Assembly (NCBI GenBank): GCA_026214975.1
Contig: CM047808.1
Coordinates: 4,329,262 to 4,393,261 of the forward strand
DNA length: 64,000 nucleotides
From: Gentiana macrophylla
Lineage: Eukaryota > Streptophyta > Magnoliopsida > Gentianales > Gentianaceae
Reading direction: 5' to 3'
Position numbers and translations under genes: made by a program. Below are positions 35,084-48,185 of this stretch, piece by piece; the first letter of the stretch is position 1, and the number at the start of each line of letters is the position of its first letter. The notes beneath the pieces were generated by a model. That model saw only the letters and a list, made by a program, of their open reading frames with translations. It was not told where the DNA came from and made no database searches.

Positions 35084-36179
35084 TGTTGAAATAGTGTTCT
35101 AAACCCAATCGGGTTGGACCGGATACTACCGGGTCGAATCATTTCTACTATTTCTTTATCATTATACATATATGTGTTGTGTATTTGTTCTTTTAAAGAA
35201 CCAATTTTGAATTGTTATATGATAACGTCCTTAGTATTAAACCGTGATAGAGAAACCATGATAGGCGATTATGGTTGATGAGATCTCTAATCACTTTAAT
35301 AAGTTTAATACTTAAATGTCTCTAGGCTTATGTACTATGAAACAAGGCATTGATAGTACAAACATGCTAGCATGTATTAGATGTCTTCTGTCTTTAAGGG
35401 CATGGATAGATCTCGTCTATCGAAGTGTAGAGACACTTGGGTATGACGGGACGTGTATTGTAGAATGCGACGTTAGGGATCGACCCACTTACATCATTAA
35501 GTGTCACACTATGTGACGGTTGTGTAATTATCTTTAGGACCGAGTCTACATGGCATCTCGGTGTGGATTGTCATGCTTTGACGTTATTGAGGTTTCCCTT
35601 AGCCATGGGGCGATCACGTGGTAGTGATTGGGTGTGGTACCAAGCACGCGGAGTATACATGTTTGGTCGTCCGAAATCGCGCATCTATCAATAGAGTGAA
35701 TATCCGAAAGTGGCCTTCCCATAAAGAACGTATAGTTCTCGTGAATCTTTGCAAAGTGGAGTAAATGAGTTATTCCGAGAGAGCTTGATATCCAGATTAT
35801 GGGATACGATCAAGATGCGATCGTATGGTTATTACTACAAAGTGATAGGATTCTATTTACACACTAACCGAGCATGAAAGGTAGTAGTCATTGCGATCGA
35901 CTCTTCCGATGATCGGGGTCATGGACGTGTTGCTAGACGCTATCCATGATCGTTAGAGGTGAAGGGCATTTTAAGTAATTGCGCCTTATGTCTACGGCCA
36001 ACATATTCTAAGTCTATCGGGTCACACACATACTTAACATCGTTTCGGATTAAAATGTGGTTATAGTTGATAACCAAATAAGGAAAGAATTTATCTCATA
36101 TTATAAAGGTTATAGTGGTAGAATTAATATGGTGGTATTTATTTATTATGAATAAATATAATACAAGATATTAATTGTG

Positions 36180-36240
<61 letters not shown>

Positions 36241-37008
36241 GTGGCGAAAATATGCGTGTATTACACACGTGAAATTTGCAAAACTATTTGATCATGTTAT
36301 TATGTTAATTAAATGTGTGTATATTCATATATGCATGGCGCAAGTTTTAGTGTATTTTGATACACTTTGATCAAAGTAATTTAATTAATGAGATTACCAT
36401 AATATTAATATTGGATATTAATTGATTTTGGGAAAATAGATTTATGGTAATATAATAAGATATTGTCAATATATATCTTGAGAATATATATTTGATATAA
36501 GATATTAAATATTAATGAGATAAATCAAGCAATGAGATTTTCCTTATTTTATTAGGAAAATATTTTCTCTTTCCTCAATCTACTAGGAAACTTCTCTCAA
36601 TCAGATTGGGAGACATAAGAGGCGCCCCAATACTTTATATAAAGGAGAGATTGACTAAATTTTCAGACACATAATTTCAAGAATTTAATTGTTTTGTGAA
36701 AAATAAGAGAACTTCATAGAGAGATATTATAGAGAGATAAAAGGTCGCCTAAGCAATCGAGTTTTTCTAAGTAGCAATCCTTGGTGGGATTCCGGCGAGG
36801 TGCTCGTGTGGATTACTGGTAGAGACCGGACACGTGGACGGCTCGCGCACATCTACTCCCACCGGATGTCAAAGCGTCGATCTTTTAGATCAATCAAGGT
36901 GATATTACCGTCCCCTCTCTTATATGTTCATTGTTTAAACGAAGTCGATCCTGGATTAAAAAATCAATTTTTGAAATTCCGTTGCGCTACTCAATTGATT
37001 TCCTTACA
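35084..37008 (+). repeat. 1.9 kb-family LTR, copy 2 (5' LTR)
   Basis: Begins TGTTGAAATAGTG and ends TTTCCTTACA, immediately followed by a primer-binding site TGGTATTATAGC at 37010 that resembles the initiator-Met tRNA complement. It contains a (TA)n tract at about 36186-36237. It inserted into the integrase region of the copia remnant to its left; the 5 bases before it are GGGAA. Confidence 0.8.
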
Positions 37009-39018
37009 GTGGTATTATAGCGGTCTTCGAGTTTAAGCAATAAGCATCTTTTATTCGCGTAGTAAATTAGATCCAATAGATTAAAACACGTATGGTATTG
37101 ATTCATGATCAATGCACGAAAAGAAAAAAATTGATAAAGGCGGCGGCGGAGGCACCACCGCCATGATGACGTCGGCGGCGGCGACGGGCGGTTTCGGTCG
37201 GTCGGCCGGCGACTAATCAACGCGCCCTCTCCTCTTTATTTTGTTTTGTGTATTGCTATTTTTAATATGGTCCATGGTTGACAATTTCTTTTTATTTAGT
37301 TGATCTTTGTGACTAACCAATTAACTAAATAGTTTGGTCATTATGAAGTTCACAAGGCATCACCCAATTTAAGGGAAGAAATAAGTTTTGGTTATGAACC
37401 AAATCTGCGTCATTCCAAATTTTTGGAATAGGCTGCACACTCTTCCAAAATATTTGATTTTGAAAAAAAAGCACGGCCAGCGCTTCTCCTAAAATATTTG
37501 ATTTTGGAAAAAAAGCCTATGATGCTTTTAAATTTGGTTTGGACCAAACCAAATGCATCCTTTTTTATTAAGAATCAGAAGAAAAGAAACAAAAAAGACC
37601 CACTTGATTTTAATTTTATTTAAAATAGTTTTAAATTAGAAAATTAAAATCAAAATCGATTTATATATTAATGGTTAATGTTATTTCGATTAAAGCAATA
37701 ATTAATTAATTGTTAATTAATTAAATTAATTGATTGGATGCTATAAGACGCAAGCAGTTAGAATTTAAATTTTATTTTTTCATAAGATATTGATTGTAGG
37801 GATTGGATTGTAGATATAATATGATTATATGAATTTGATTGTTCGCTGATTTCCAATAAAATAGGATAGATGAGAATGTTTTATTTTATGTTGGTTTTTA
37901 TTGTTGTCCCAGACGTTATGAAGAACGTGACCTGGTTTTATTTTTGCATTATCCCACTTCCGCTTTGCTCTCTGCAAAGGCGGGTATAAAATTTATTATA
38001 TAGATTTTTAAGTAAAATAAATTGAAGACAAAGATGAAGACCAAAAGAAAGAAGAATAAAGATTCCATTGGAGAATGGCGCATTAAAGATCCATTGGTGG
38101 TTGCGCCTATCCTTATTTGTGGCCGTGGTTTCGCTGGTTTATTCAAACCGCACTTAAAAAAAGTCCATGATCAAACCGTTAATTTTGTGCGGAATGTTGT
38201 GTATGTTTTACTTATATGATATTGTAACAATATGCACGTAATAGATGAGACCGTAATTAAATAAAATTAATTAAGTGAATTAATTTAAAATTACTCCCAC
38301 GTAAAAAACGAGTTATAATATGTCTCCCAATATTATAGTGACGTGAAGAGCCTTGTTCGATCCAACTGATCGGCCCACGCAGGAGTTGACCTAACTCGGG
38401 TATATCGTCATTATCGAGATATGATCACTATGAGATCTCATGAATACTTGGGTTACGACTCGACTAAGAATCTTACGGTGATTGGCCGACGTCAGCACCG
38501 TCTGATTTTAGAGACATGAGGTTGACTATCACGTAGACGATGTGCATTGTCAGACTAGTCAAACCGGCCGGAAGTCGTGTTGGACGCGATTGGTAAGTAC
38601 TACTACCGTCCGAAAATTGACCGGTCGATCAAATTACACGCCGGGATCGAGTCAACTAGATAGATTCCACCACTAAAGAATTTTGAAAAATTCTTGAAAG
38701 TCAATTGAGAGTAGTTGGCTAGTGGAGCAAAATCATAATCCCAAATACCATCTTTGATTTTTGCATGTATAAACAAAAACACTCTTTTATATTTATTTTA
38801 TGTTGTAGTTTTAGCAAATTTTATTTATGTTTTGTATTCCCGATAGTTAAAAACCAAAATTAAACGACTGTTATCTTTTGAGAAAAGTTCTCAAGTTGGT
38901 TAAGTAATTTTAATCCTTTTAAAATAAGCAATTACACGAGAAATTGCGTTTTCGTAATTGAAGACAAGGAGGCTACATATTTGATGGGGTCCTCTAAGAC
39001 TTTAACTATTGACGGAAG
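37009..39018 (+). mobile_element. Internal leader and gag start of the 1.9 kb-LTR element
   Basis: After the primer-binding site comes about 2 kb of untranslated leader, including a GGCGGCGG-rich patch near 37137-37213. An ATG at 38984 then opens MGSSKTLTIDGS, a plausible gag beginning, which is cut 35 bases later by the opposite-strand LTR at 39019. No pol of this element is present in the window. Confidence 0.55.
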
Positions 39019-40860
39019 TGTTAGGAAATCACTAGTTTAACGCAGCGGAATTTAAAATTTGATTTCCGATCCCAAGATTGACTTCGTTTAATACAATAAA
39101 CACGTTAAGCAGTTTGACGTTATATACCTTGGCTGATCTATAAGATCGACGCTTTGACCGTCAATGAAGAGTAGTACTGTGCGCAAGCCGTCCACGCGTC
39201 CGCCTCTATCGATTATCCACACGAACTCCTCGTCGAATCCTCCTTGGATTGCTATCGAAAATCATCGCTGCTAGACGACCTTTTCTCTTTCTCCAACTCT
39301 CATTATAAGCTCTCTATTTTACTCAAGAACTATTAGGCTTAATCGAATTGTGATGTCAATAGAGCTAGCCAACCCTTTCTTATATAGGGTGAAAGTGGCG
39401 CCATGTCCCCTAACTGATTGCTAGAAAGCTTCCTGAAGATAGATGAAAGAGAAAAACATTTTCCTAATAAAATAAGAAAAAACCACTTAGATTGATTTAT
39501 CTCTTTTATTATAATATCTTATATTAAATAAAAACTAAATATTACCAATATCTTATATTGAATATATTTAATTTATTACCATAAATATATTTTTCCAAAA
39601 TCAATTAATATCCAATATTAATATTATGGTAATCTGATTAATTAAATTGCACAATCCAAGTGTATCTTATACACTTACATGTGGCGCCCCAAATGCCAAT
39701 TAATTGGCTTCCGGAATATTCTTTAATTAATATATTTTATGTATAATTAATATCTTGTATTTTATTTATTCATAATAAATAAATACCACCATATTAATTT
39801 ACCACTATAACCTTTATAATCTTGAGATAAACTTTCTTATTTTGCTATCAACTATAACCGCATTTTAATCCGACTCGATGTTCATATGTGTGTGACCCGA
39901 TAGACTTCGAATATGTTGGCCGTAGACACAAAGTGCAAATTACTTAAAATGCCCTTCATACCTAACGATCATGGATAGCGTCCTAACAACACACCGTGAC
40001 CCCAATCATCGTAAGAGTTAAATGCAATTACTACTACCTTTCATGCGAAAACGATTCCATCGTGTAAATTACAATCCTATCATTTGTAATAATATCCATA
40101 CGATCGTATCTCGAGTGTCAAGACATTAACGATCGTTATCTTATAATCACGGATATCACGCCTCTCGTAATAACACATTTACTCCCATTTTGCAAAGATT
40201 CTCAGAGCTAGACATTCCTTATAAGAAGGCCATTTCGGATATTCATTCTCAATCATAGGATATCGATTCCCGGACGAACTAACATGTATACTCCGCACGC
40301 TTCAATATCATAATCACTACCGCATGATCGTCCCGTGGCTAGGGGAAATCTCAATAGCGTCAATGCATGACAATCCACACCGTGATGCCATGTAGACTCC
40401 GGTCTTAAGGATAATTACACAACTTCCACATAGTGCGACACTTAATGTAAGTTTGTCACCTAACGCATGTCGATTCTCTAATACACGCCCACGCATACCC
40501 AAGTGTCTCTACACTTCGATAGATGAGATATATCCCTATCTTCAATAAGATAGAAGACATCCAATACGTGCTAGCCTAATCATACTATCAATGTCCCATT
40601 TGACAAGACATATATACGACTAGAGACATTAAAGTATCAAACTCATTAAGGCGATTAGAGATCTCATCAACCATAATCACTATCATGGTTTCTCTATCAC
40701 GATTTGACACTAGGGACGTTCATTATATATATACAAACAATAACATGAATATAAACAATACATAATAACAAAAGTGCTTTTATTAATCATAATAAAGTTA
40801 TTACATGAACTAAAACAGATCAGAAATGACCCGACCGGTGATGGGTCGCAGTTTAAAATA
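39019..40860 (-). repeat. 1.9 kb-family LTR, copy 3, opposite orientation
   Basis: Its plus-strand start TGTTAGGAAATC is the reverse complement of the LTR end GATTTCCTAACA, matching copy 2's TTTCCTTACA end. The body aligns with copy 1 throughout. The outer end near 40860 is divergent. It faces copy 2 across the 2 kb leader, and no primer-binding site flanks it, so it is best read as a separate solo LTR insertion. Confidence 0.7.
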
Positions 40861-41140
40861 GAAGAATGAGAGGATGGTGATTTGGTCAAGGTGGTTTGTC
40901 GGAGGTGGGATGCCGGAAAGAACATGCGAGGCGGCGGAAAGGTTGCCGAGGAACGGGAGAAGAATGAAGGAGCGGGAATCGAGAAAAAATGAGGAATACA
41001 GAGATTAGGTCTCAATGCTCGATATCATAATGAGATAAATGTGGAAAAGTATTGTCCATTGATTCAATGTGTATTATGCAGTACATACGTATATATTGGC
41101 TCGTGAACACCCGATTATGTATATTTATAGACCACTTCCA
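40861..41140 (-). mobile_element. 5' end of the outer copia element (LTR, PBS, leader)
   Basis: On the minus strand an LTR fragment (about 41130-41031, sharing ACACATTGAATCAATGGA with the LTR near 32480) is followed by TATGATATCGAGC, a variant of the TGGTATCAGAGC primer site. A short leader comes next, before the inserted LTRs. Together with 32440-35083 it brackets one old copia element split by about 5.8 kb of younger insertions. Confidence 0.5.
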
Positions 41141-41740
41141 ATATATACTTTGTTTTTTTCCCCCACAAACGACGAAAGTTTTATTAAAACCTTCTGATTA
41201 AATTTACAACAAAAGCTAGCCATAGCTATACCGAAAATACGGACAAACGCGAGCTACTACCACGCGGGCTAATTCCGCACTACAATGTGGCCTAAAGCGC
41301 GCTACCCGGCCTAGTACCGGACAAACAAAACAACACAAACATAGATTACAACATGACAAAGTCAAGTAATAGATAGGGAAGAGAGTGCTGAACAAAAATA
41401 GAAAAAGTTCTCCGTGCACGAAAGGACATTCGACACATGAATCCTCGAGGCAATCTATTACCCGACAAACACATAAAACACACAACAAACTAAAAGCTAA
41501 AGACAAAAATAATACTACAATTTTAATTATTTTCCTTCTCCGCCATGGATCCACCGTGAGAAGGAGATCCACCACCAATCGCCGGTAAAGGCCGCCACAC
41601 ATCAAAGAGAACACGAAGTATAATTTCCCAAAGCCAAAGTGTGCATGTGGTAAATGAAACCGACGGCGCGCCATGTTTAACAACAACCAACCACCGACGG
41701 CCGGGCCACATCGAAAGTCTCACTCTAGAGCATTTAACTA
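41141..41740. other. Unclassified repeat-like sequence
   Basis: Relatively GC-rich for the window. A long minus-strand open frame (41216-41686) shows no recognisable domain. A pyrimidine-rich start at about 41150 followed by poorly conserved sequence suggests an old insertion. I see no gene I can support. Confidence 0.35.
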
Positions 41741-42700
41741 ACAAAGCCGTTCGTGAACAAGCTCGTGTTCGGCTTGTTAGTGTTCGTGATCGTTTGTTTG
41801 TTTAGCTTAACAAGCCGGGCTCGAACATGATTGTAGGCTCGCCGCTAACTAACGAACACGAAGCGTGGTTCGTGAACGCTCGATTATATTCGCGAACGTG
41901 CTTATATAAATACATCAATTTACACGAGAACCCTACCTCAAATGAGGATAAGTCATTCCTTTGTCTCGATTGACATTATAGATTGATTTTATATAATATT
42001 TACACATTTTTATAATGATTATTGTAGAATGATATATGTAATATTAATCTACAAGCCAGAGGCCTGCAGAAAATGTGAGAAGAGAGCTAAGCCTCATGAT
42101 GGGTTGAAGCAGAGGACCTCCGACCGGCCCCCAAAAAGGGAGAAGGAGGGGCGGATGAGACAAAATGACTAGATCCGCAAACAAAAGCCACTTCCTGACC
42201 CGACAATCGAAACTCCGAGACCAAAGCAAGTTACTAGAGCCCCGAGCAGCAACATCAGCCAAAGAAGCTACTAGAGCTTGGGAAGAAAGCACACGGAGGA
42301 GACAGAGCTTTGTATACTGTATGATGTTTGGTTTTTATCTTATATTTTTTATTTTTTAACATTTGTACTTGATTTTTGTATCTTAACGAGCTGAACTCAA
42401 ACCGATCTTAAGCTAGAAGATAAAAATACGTTTCACAACCCAAACTCGAATTTGAGCTCAAACAATTGGTCTTTCAAACGAATCAAACTTGAACATAATT
42501 ATACGTTCGTGACCTAAACAAACAAAACATATAAATAATTTTTTGTTTATTTATTAAACGAACGAACATAAATAAACTTGTGATCTAAACAAACCCAATT
42601 TGAATATAATTCTTTGTTCATTTATTAAACTAACAAACTTGAACAAACTCATAACCAAAGTGAACACAAGTTAATTGACTCGTTAATAGCTCTATTTACG
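41741..42700. repeat. GTTCGTGAAC-rich dispersed repeat region
   Basis: Dense with phrases such as GTTCGTGAACAAGCTCG at the left end and AACTTGAACAAACTCATAA at the right end, a composition common in degenerate hAT-type non-autonomous elements. Terminal repeats and a duplication could not be fixed. Confidence 0.35.
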
Positions 42701-42703
42701 ACT

Positions 42704-43225
42704 AGGGGTGTCTACACGGCCGGTTCGTAATAAGCACGGTTAATGGTCGTAATCGAACCGAACAAAAAATTCGGTTAGTAAATATCTGAAACCGAAACGA
42801 ACTGCTTTCTTTAGTAATCTTGAATTGAACTAAACCAAATTTATGGTTCGGTTTGGTTTGAATTAATCAAAACCGAATAAAATTTAAGCAATTTATACAT
42901 ATTAAATAAACGGTTCTAAGTTATAAGCAATTTTTATAAAAAAATAAAAATATTTTAGTTATAAAAATATATTTTTTTGGATAAAAGTTATAAAACTAAT
43001 TATACATCTTTTCTGATATAAACGATTTGGTTAATGTTTTTTTGTTTGGTATAGTTTGATTCGGTTATTTGTTCGTTTTCCAATTCGGTTCGGTTAATTG
43101 TTGTTACGGATAATCAAATGATAATCGTGAATCAACCAAAATTTTTTCGATTTCTCTATTCTGTTAATTAACCTAAACCAAACAAGAAATAAGTATTAAT
43201 CGAACCGAACGACTTCTAATCGATC
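42704..43225. mobile_element. Degenerate hAT-like MITE (GGTTCGG-rich)
   Basis: Starts TAGGGGTGTCTACACGGCC and is rich in CGGTTCGGTT/AACCGAACCG phrases, the composition of plant hAT MITEs with TAGGGGTG ends. The expected right terminus CACCCCTA is not present; the similarity fades near 43225. Confidence 0.45.
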
Positions 43226-43380
43226 TTGGTTTCTGGATAAACCATATCCGTTATACCTTGGGTTACGACAATACTACTAATTAAAAACCTTTTATCTCGA
43301 ATTTCATTACAAAAAAAAAAGCTTTTTATCTTTTACGAATACCAAAATAAACTGTTCTTCTTGGTTCCTGCTGTAGCTCC

Positions 43381-43388
43381 TATAAATT
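43381..43388 (+). promoter_or_regulatory. TATA box upstream of the TAR-like exon
   Basis: TATAAATT lies about 440 bp before the start codon. The long T- and A-rich leader between them may contain an additional leader intron. Positional inference only. Confidence 0.4.
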
Positions 43389-43823
43389 AATGGATAGGGA
43401 TTGAAATGAGGTCTTCATTTCAAACTAGTACATCTTCTCTCAAGATTTTCTATTATCTCAAAACCCACAAAAATCTCAGATAAACTTTAAAAAAAAAAAA
43501 CAAATCTTTTTTTTTTTTTTTGGCCCTTTGTTTGTTCTTTCAAGAAATTCTCAAGGACCCCACTTTTTATTATTATTCTTTTTTTTTTTTTCCTCTTCTC
43601 CTCAAATTTTTTTCTGCTTCTTCTCCAACTATTTTTCTCAGTTTCTTCCTAAAAGAAGATTTTAAAAATAAATAAAGGAATAATAAAAATCTTCAATGGA
43701 TTCTCACATTAAAGAATCAACCAAAGTAGTTTTGTTTTGGTTTTTTTTCATAAGGGCCTTTTTATTTTGTTTTTGCATATTAGTATTTGCAAAAGTTACT
43801 GTCTTTTTTTAATTTTGGGGAAG

Positions 43824-44095
43824 ATGAAGAAGCAAAACAAAAGTACTATACTCAAAATGGTTTCATTAAAGAATGTTTTGGTTCTGTCTTTAGCATTGAA
43901 TGTTGGGTTGATTTCAAGGCTTTTGTTTGATGAAATCAAATGGGTACAAGAATTTTATTGTGGTTTTGAAGATTCAATTAGCAAAGAAGATTTGAAATGG
44001 AAAGGGCAAAAAATGGAGGTTGTAAAGGAGAAGAAGAAGGATCATTCATTTTCTGGGAGAGTTCATAATGATGGAGATGTTATTGATCTTGACCA
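43824..44095 (+). CDS. Exon 1 of tryptophan aminotransferase-related/alliinase-like gene
   Basis: The TAR/alliinase family contains PLP-dependent enzymes; TAA1/TAR members make indole-3-pyruvate for auxin synthesis and alliinases are C-S lyases. This exon encodes about 90 residues: a basic start (MKKQNK), a hydrophobic N-terminal segment VSLKNVLVLSLALNVGLIS at about residues 13-31, a variable linker, and the end VIDLD. It stops at CA|GTAAGT (44095/44096), a strong donor. In the family this point runs on as GDPT, the start of the alliinase C-terminal domain, so phase and position fit. Start: ATG at 43824; the frame is open back to 43737 and ATG at 43857 is also possible. No second exon is visible before the gap at 47041. 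Assignment rests on one exon, so alliinase versus TAR is undecided. Confidence 0.6.
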
Positions 44096-47040
44096 GTAAG
44101 TCCTTTCCTCTATTACATTGCATTTTTTTTTCCATATTTTATAGTTTTTTTTTTTTTTGAAGGATTATATTATTTGAAAGATGAATAATGATATTGTCGC
44201 AACAGAACGATCATCAAGTGATATAACACTCATGATATGACTTTTTTATTTTGTATTTGAATAATCATACTGTCACGATCAATCCGACAAAACATTGTCC
44301 CTGATATGATTTGTGATGCCACGGTGAGACCTCGTTGTTAATAGGTTTTATTTCTATTTTAAATTGTGAGGTATATTTTGTTTTAATTTCTTAACTGAGA
44401 CGAAATATCCACACTTTTATTAATTTTTGTTATAGTATATTAGTATGTTTAGGTTGTTTTTTTTGGGACCAAAATAACCATGTCCACAGAAACAATTAAA
44501 TCTTCATTTAATATTGTGAATTTAAATGTAAAGAGTTTCTTGATGTAATCCTCTTTTGGTATTTACTTTTCACGTTGAGTGGCAAAAAGTTTGACTCTTG
44601 AATCTAGATTTTTGTTTGCATATCTTAGATGCTAGATATGCCTGCTAGATATGCCAAGGAGTGTTATCATTCATTATAATTTCAAATTTAAATAGCTCAA
44701 TTCAAATAGATAAGAGCATTCGCATCAGATATTCTTAACAAAATCTCTATTTTACAGGTTTAAACACATATTTTTCTTGCTTATATAATCTCTATTCAAG
44801 ATGAAATGCATCATATTCTTTATTTTACATAATACAATAGACATAAAGTAAAAATTACATAATCTGTAAGAATGCGGTAGATGTATAGAAAATTTTGCTA
44901 ACTGTAGTATACGGTGAAAAATAGATCTACTACAGTTGTTATTTTTCAGGTTGAAAATCTAAAGTAAAAGTTTAAAATGATTTACTGTGATTCATCTGCA
45001 AGAAATTTCTAATGACTTTGATATTGTTTTAGAAGATCATTAATTCGATTCTCTTTAAAAGTCAGTTACGTTTAAAACCTCTCGTAAGATATTTACCTCT
45101 GATTAAGTGTTAGACATTTAGATATGAAAGTTAGACATTTGGATATCCCTCAAAACGAATTTCATATTAAACATTTAGATATGAAAGTTAGACAATTATT
45201 TTTGAGGTTTTTTTTCTTAGGGAATTAGACATTTAGATATCCTCAAAACGAATTTCCTATTAATTGGTTTCCATTTGGTTTTGATTAAGTTGACGATATC
45301 CACGAACAAAAGAAAACAATATTATTATTATAGTGGTGAATACTAAAAAGTCTCAAGTCCAATAATAATAATAATAATAATAATAATTGTACTTTCTTCA
45401 CAAGCTCATGAAACACTGTTCATTCAAATCAAATTCATCAAATCGAAACACTCTGATTTTAACATCTGAATAAAAACCTGTCTCTCGATAATCGTTTATC
45501 TTAATCTCCCTTTGAAACAAGGAGTTATTGGAAACTATGTAACGCTCCAAACTCATGTCTGATAACGCTTAATTTGAAATATAAATAATCCTTAATTATT
45601 TGGGACCGTCATTCTTGCCTTGCTTTAAAATGACTTAGCCGAATTGGCCCGATCTTTATATGTCTCACACTTATGACTTGGCCATGACTGTTTTCAGATT
45701 CGCCAACAGCGTCTTGTAGCGTAAGTAAGCCGAGTTATAAAGAAATTGCTTAACTACTTACACCGACGCCTTCGTTTGGCCTAAAAGATTAATCCGAAAA
45801 CCGACATTGATAAGACTTCCTCACATTTATACGAGTTGAGAATGTAATCCTTTAACTACGTGGGACGTTATAATTGTATTACCTAAAATAAATCATCCGT
45901 ACAATAATTTTCTGAAATGATACCTGATCCATATATAATGCTTGTTTTTCCCTTACTTTATTTTTTTTTTTTTTTTTTTTTGTACGGCCTGATTTAGATG
46001 GCTAGTACTATAAAGTTTCCTAAAAAGGTTATAAATAAAATGTATTAAAAATTATGAAATACAAGTGTGATTAAGTAAACTGATTTGAAATGGTAAGTAT
46101 TTCAAGAATATTTAAGGACATCATCAATGGTATGCGCTTTAACGCTTAAGAAAGACCTATTCGATTCTCCTCTATTTATAATGTTAAAGAGCTCTCACTG
46201 AGATCTTATCCTCGAGTAAGAATGTAGTCTTCGCAGACACCGACCCGGCCGAATTCGAATCAAGAAGAGCCTTTGGCCAGCTGTAACCTTGGGTAAAAGT
46301 CGGAATTTGCATACACGATCCGGACCGAATTTCGAATTAATCGGATCGATCACCATCTGGATCACGGAGACTTTAAGAAAAATAAATAAATAAATACAAG
46401 TGTGCATATTAAAATTATATTTTGGTCGGTCGAAGCATGAATGTGTGCTGTCTTTCCCTCTTTCCTAGCAAGTGGGATTCTTTCCACGAGTGGTTTGCTT
46501 TCTTAAAACATTATATATAGGACAATATACCATTTAAATAAATATTATTGTACATACATTATATATGTCAATTAACTAATAAACATATATAATTGGTAAA
46601 ACTTTTGGATGCTTGTCGTGAATATTTGAATATATTTACGTTCAATGTACTAAATATAAATGGTTCAATTGTACCGAGTTTGTGTATCCACGTATACGTA
46701 AAATGGATTGAATGAGATGTAATGAAAAGTAATAAATTCCACCACCATCATCTCAACCACACAATACTACTTAGACATCCACCCATCCCATTCCTACATG
46801 TGTAGCATGCCTACACTCTCCTACAATATTCGTCTTACCATATATTAAATCTATTATTCTATCTTCACCCTGACTTAACTTAACTTAACTTGACCTCCAT
46901 ATTTCAGTACTTTCGCCCTACCCTTACCACCCTACCCCTACTTATACCCCCAATATCCCTATCACCAATACCACCCTACGTATCACTTTTATGCCACTAT
47001 CCTTAAATGAACCTAGCTCCACACTTACTCAAATCAACGT
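44096..47040 (+). other. Intron 1 or 3' flank of the TAR-like exon, no further exons seen
   Basis: Nearly 3 kb of AT-rich sequence with an (AAT)n microsatellite at about 45359-45387, a T-run at 45960-45981 and a (AAATA)-like run near 46381. I searched by eye for GDPTMFE-like or other PLP-enzyme coding signals and found none. The contig ends here, so downstream exons may lie in the gap, be misplaced elsewhere, or be lost. Confidence 0.45.
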
Positions 47041-47140
47041 NNNNNNNNNNNNNNNNNNNNNNNNNNNNNNNNNNNNNNNNNNNNNNNNNNNNNNNNNNNN
47101 NNNNNNNNNNNNNNNNNNNNNNNNNNNNNNNNNNNNNNNN
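47041..47140. other. Assembly gap, exactly 100 N
   Basis: A run of exactly 100 Ns is the conventional placeholder for a scaffold join of unknown size. Everything to the right begins a new contig whose first base pairs with 23013 in inverted orientation. Confidence 0.98.
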
Positions 47141-48185
47141 CACACCTAATAGTCGATCTCACAAAACACTATAAATACCCCTCATATGATATACATAGAT
47201 ATATATACATATATAGATCGGTTCCAACTCGTTTTCTGCACTTTTTCTTCATCTTTTAGCTTAGATTAGATTTGTAGGTAGATTAGTTTAGTTTGGTTAT
47301 AGATTGTTGTATGTCCGAAGGATCTCGGTGATAGCTTGGCATGCGTTATTGTGGGATTTCACTCGGAGATTCGATTTTCTATGGCCTAATATTTATAGTA
47401 TTTTGTTTTCATTTCTTGTTCTTGCTTTTGATCTTTATTTTTGTTAACTTTTATTGTTGATTCCTTATATTTTGCTTATTATAATGAGTAGCTAATTGCC
47501 CGATAGTCGAGTTATGTGATAGTCTATAAAATGGAATCCTAGCCTGTTCATGTGGTGTTCTTGATGTTTGACTATTGATTCTCGATGTTACCGTAGTTCT
47601 AGAACTTATTCTTATCACGTTTGTTAAATTGGCCATTTGATAATCGTATCACACGTGTCGTCTTTACATATGTATTTTGTGAGAGGATACGGGAACCGAG
47701 GTTAGGATCACCCTGTAAAACCGACTGAGTTGTTCAGATTCGGTTTCATGTGTGAGGTTTGTATCAACTTGTCGAGCGTTTCATTGATTGTAGACCGTGT
47801 GAGGTCAGTTAAATCGGTCGGGTATTGAACTGACATAGGATGGTAGATTATTGAAATAACAACACCCTACATGACATCAATAACGTTTAGGTGAATCAAG
47901 AATTCCTCGGGACTTAGCTAGGGTTTGTGAGTATTAGATTGGATCATAGCTCGGCTATCTCTTTTATATAGTTTTAAACTCTTTTGTTTTGTGTATATTT
48001 AGTGTTAGAACCGGTGATCCGACAAATCACCACGTTCAGTAGTTGTGTTGCCTTGAACTAGGGACGATACCGACTTTGGTACTCGACCAGATTCCCTGTG
48101 GGATACGACCTTGACTCACCAATTCTAGGCTATAATTGACCCAGTACACTGGCTGTAAAATTGGACACTTAGAAAAGGCCGATCA
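47141..48185 (+). repeat. Gypsy-like LTR, right-arm copy, cut by the gap
   Basis: Corresponds to 21938-23013 in reverse. It contains the TATA box (CACTATAAATACC) near 47168-47180 and ends GGACACTTAGAAAAGGCCGA-TCA at 48185, next to the copia gag fragment. The contig starts inside this LTR, a likely reason for assembly breakage. Confidence 0.8.

Noticed and set aside
36186..36237. Long (TA)n run that might suggest an origin or matrix-attachment site
   Set aside because: It is an ordinary microsatellite inside an LTR. Nothing else supports a functional element.
41216..41686. 156-residue minus-strand open frame
   Set aside because: Low similarity to any domain I know, composition of a chance frame in GC-richer repeat DNA, and a second long frame is open on the same strand.
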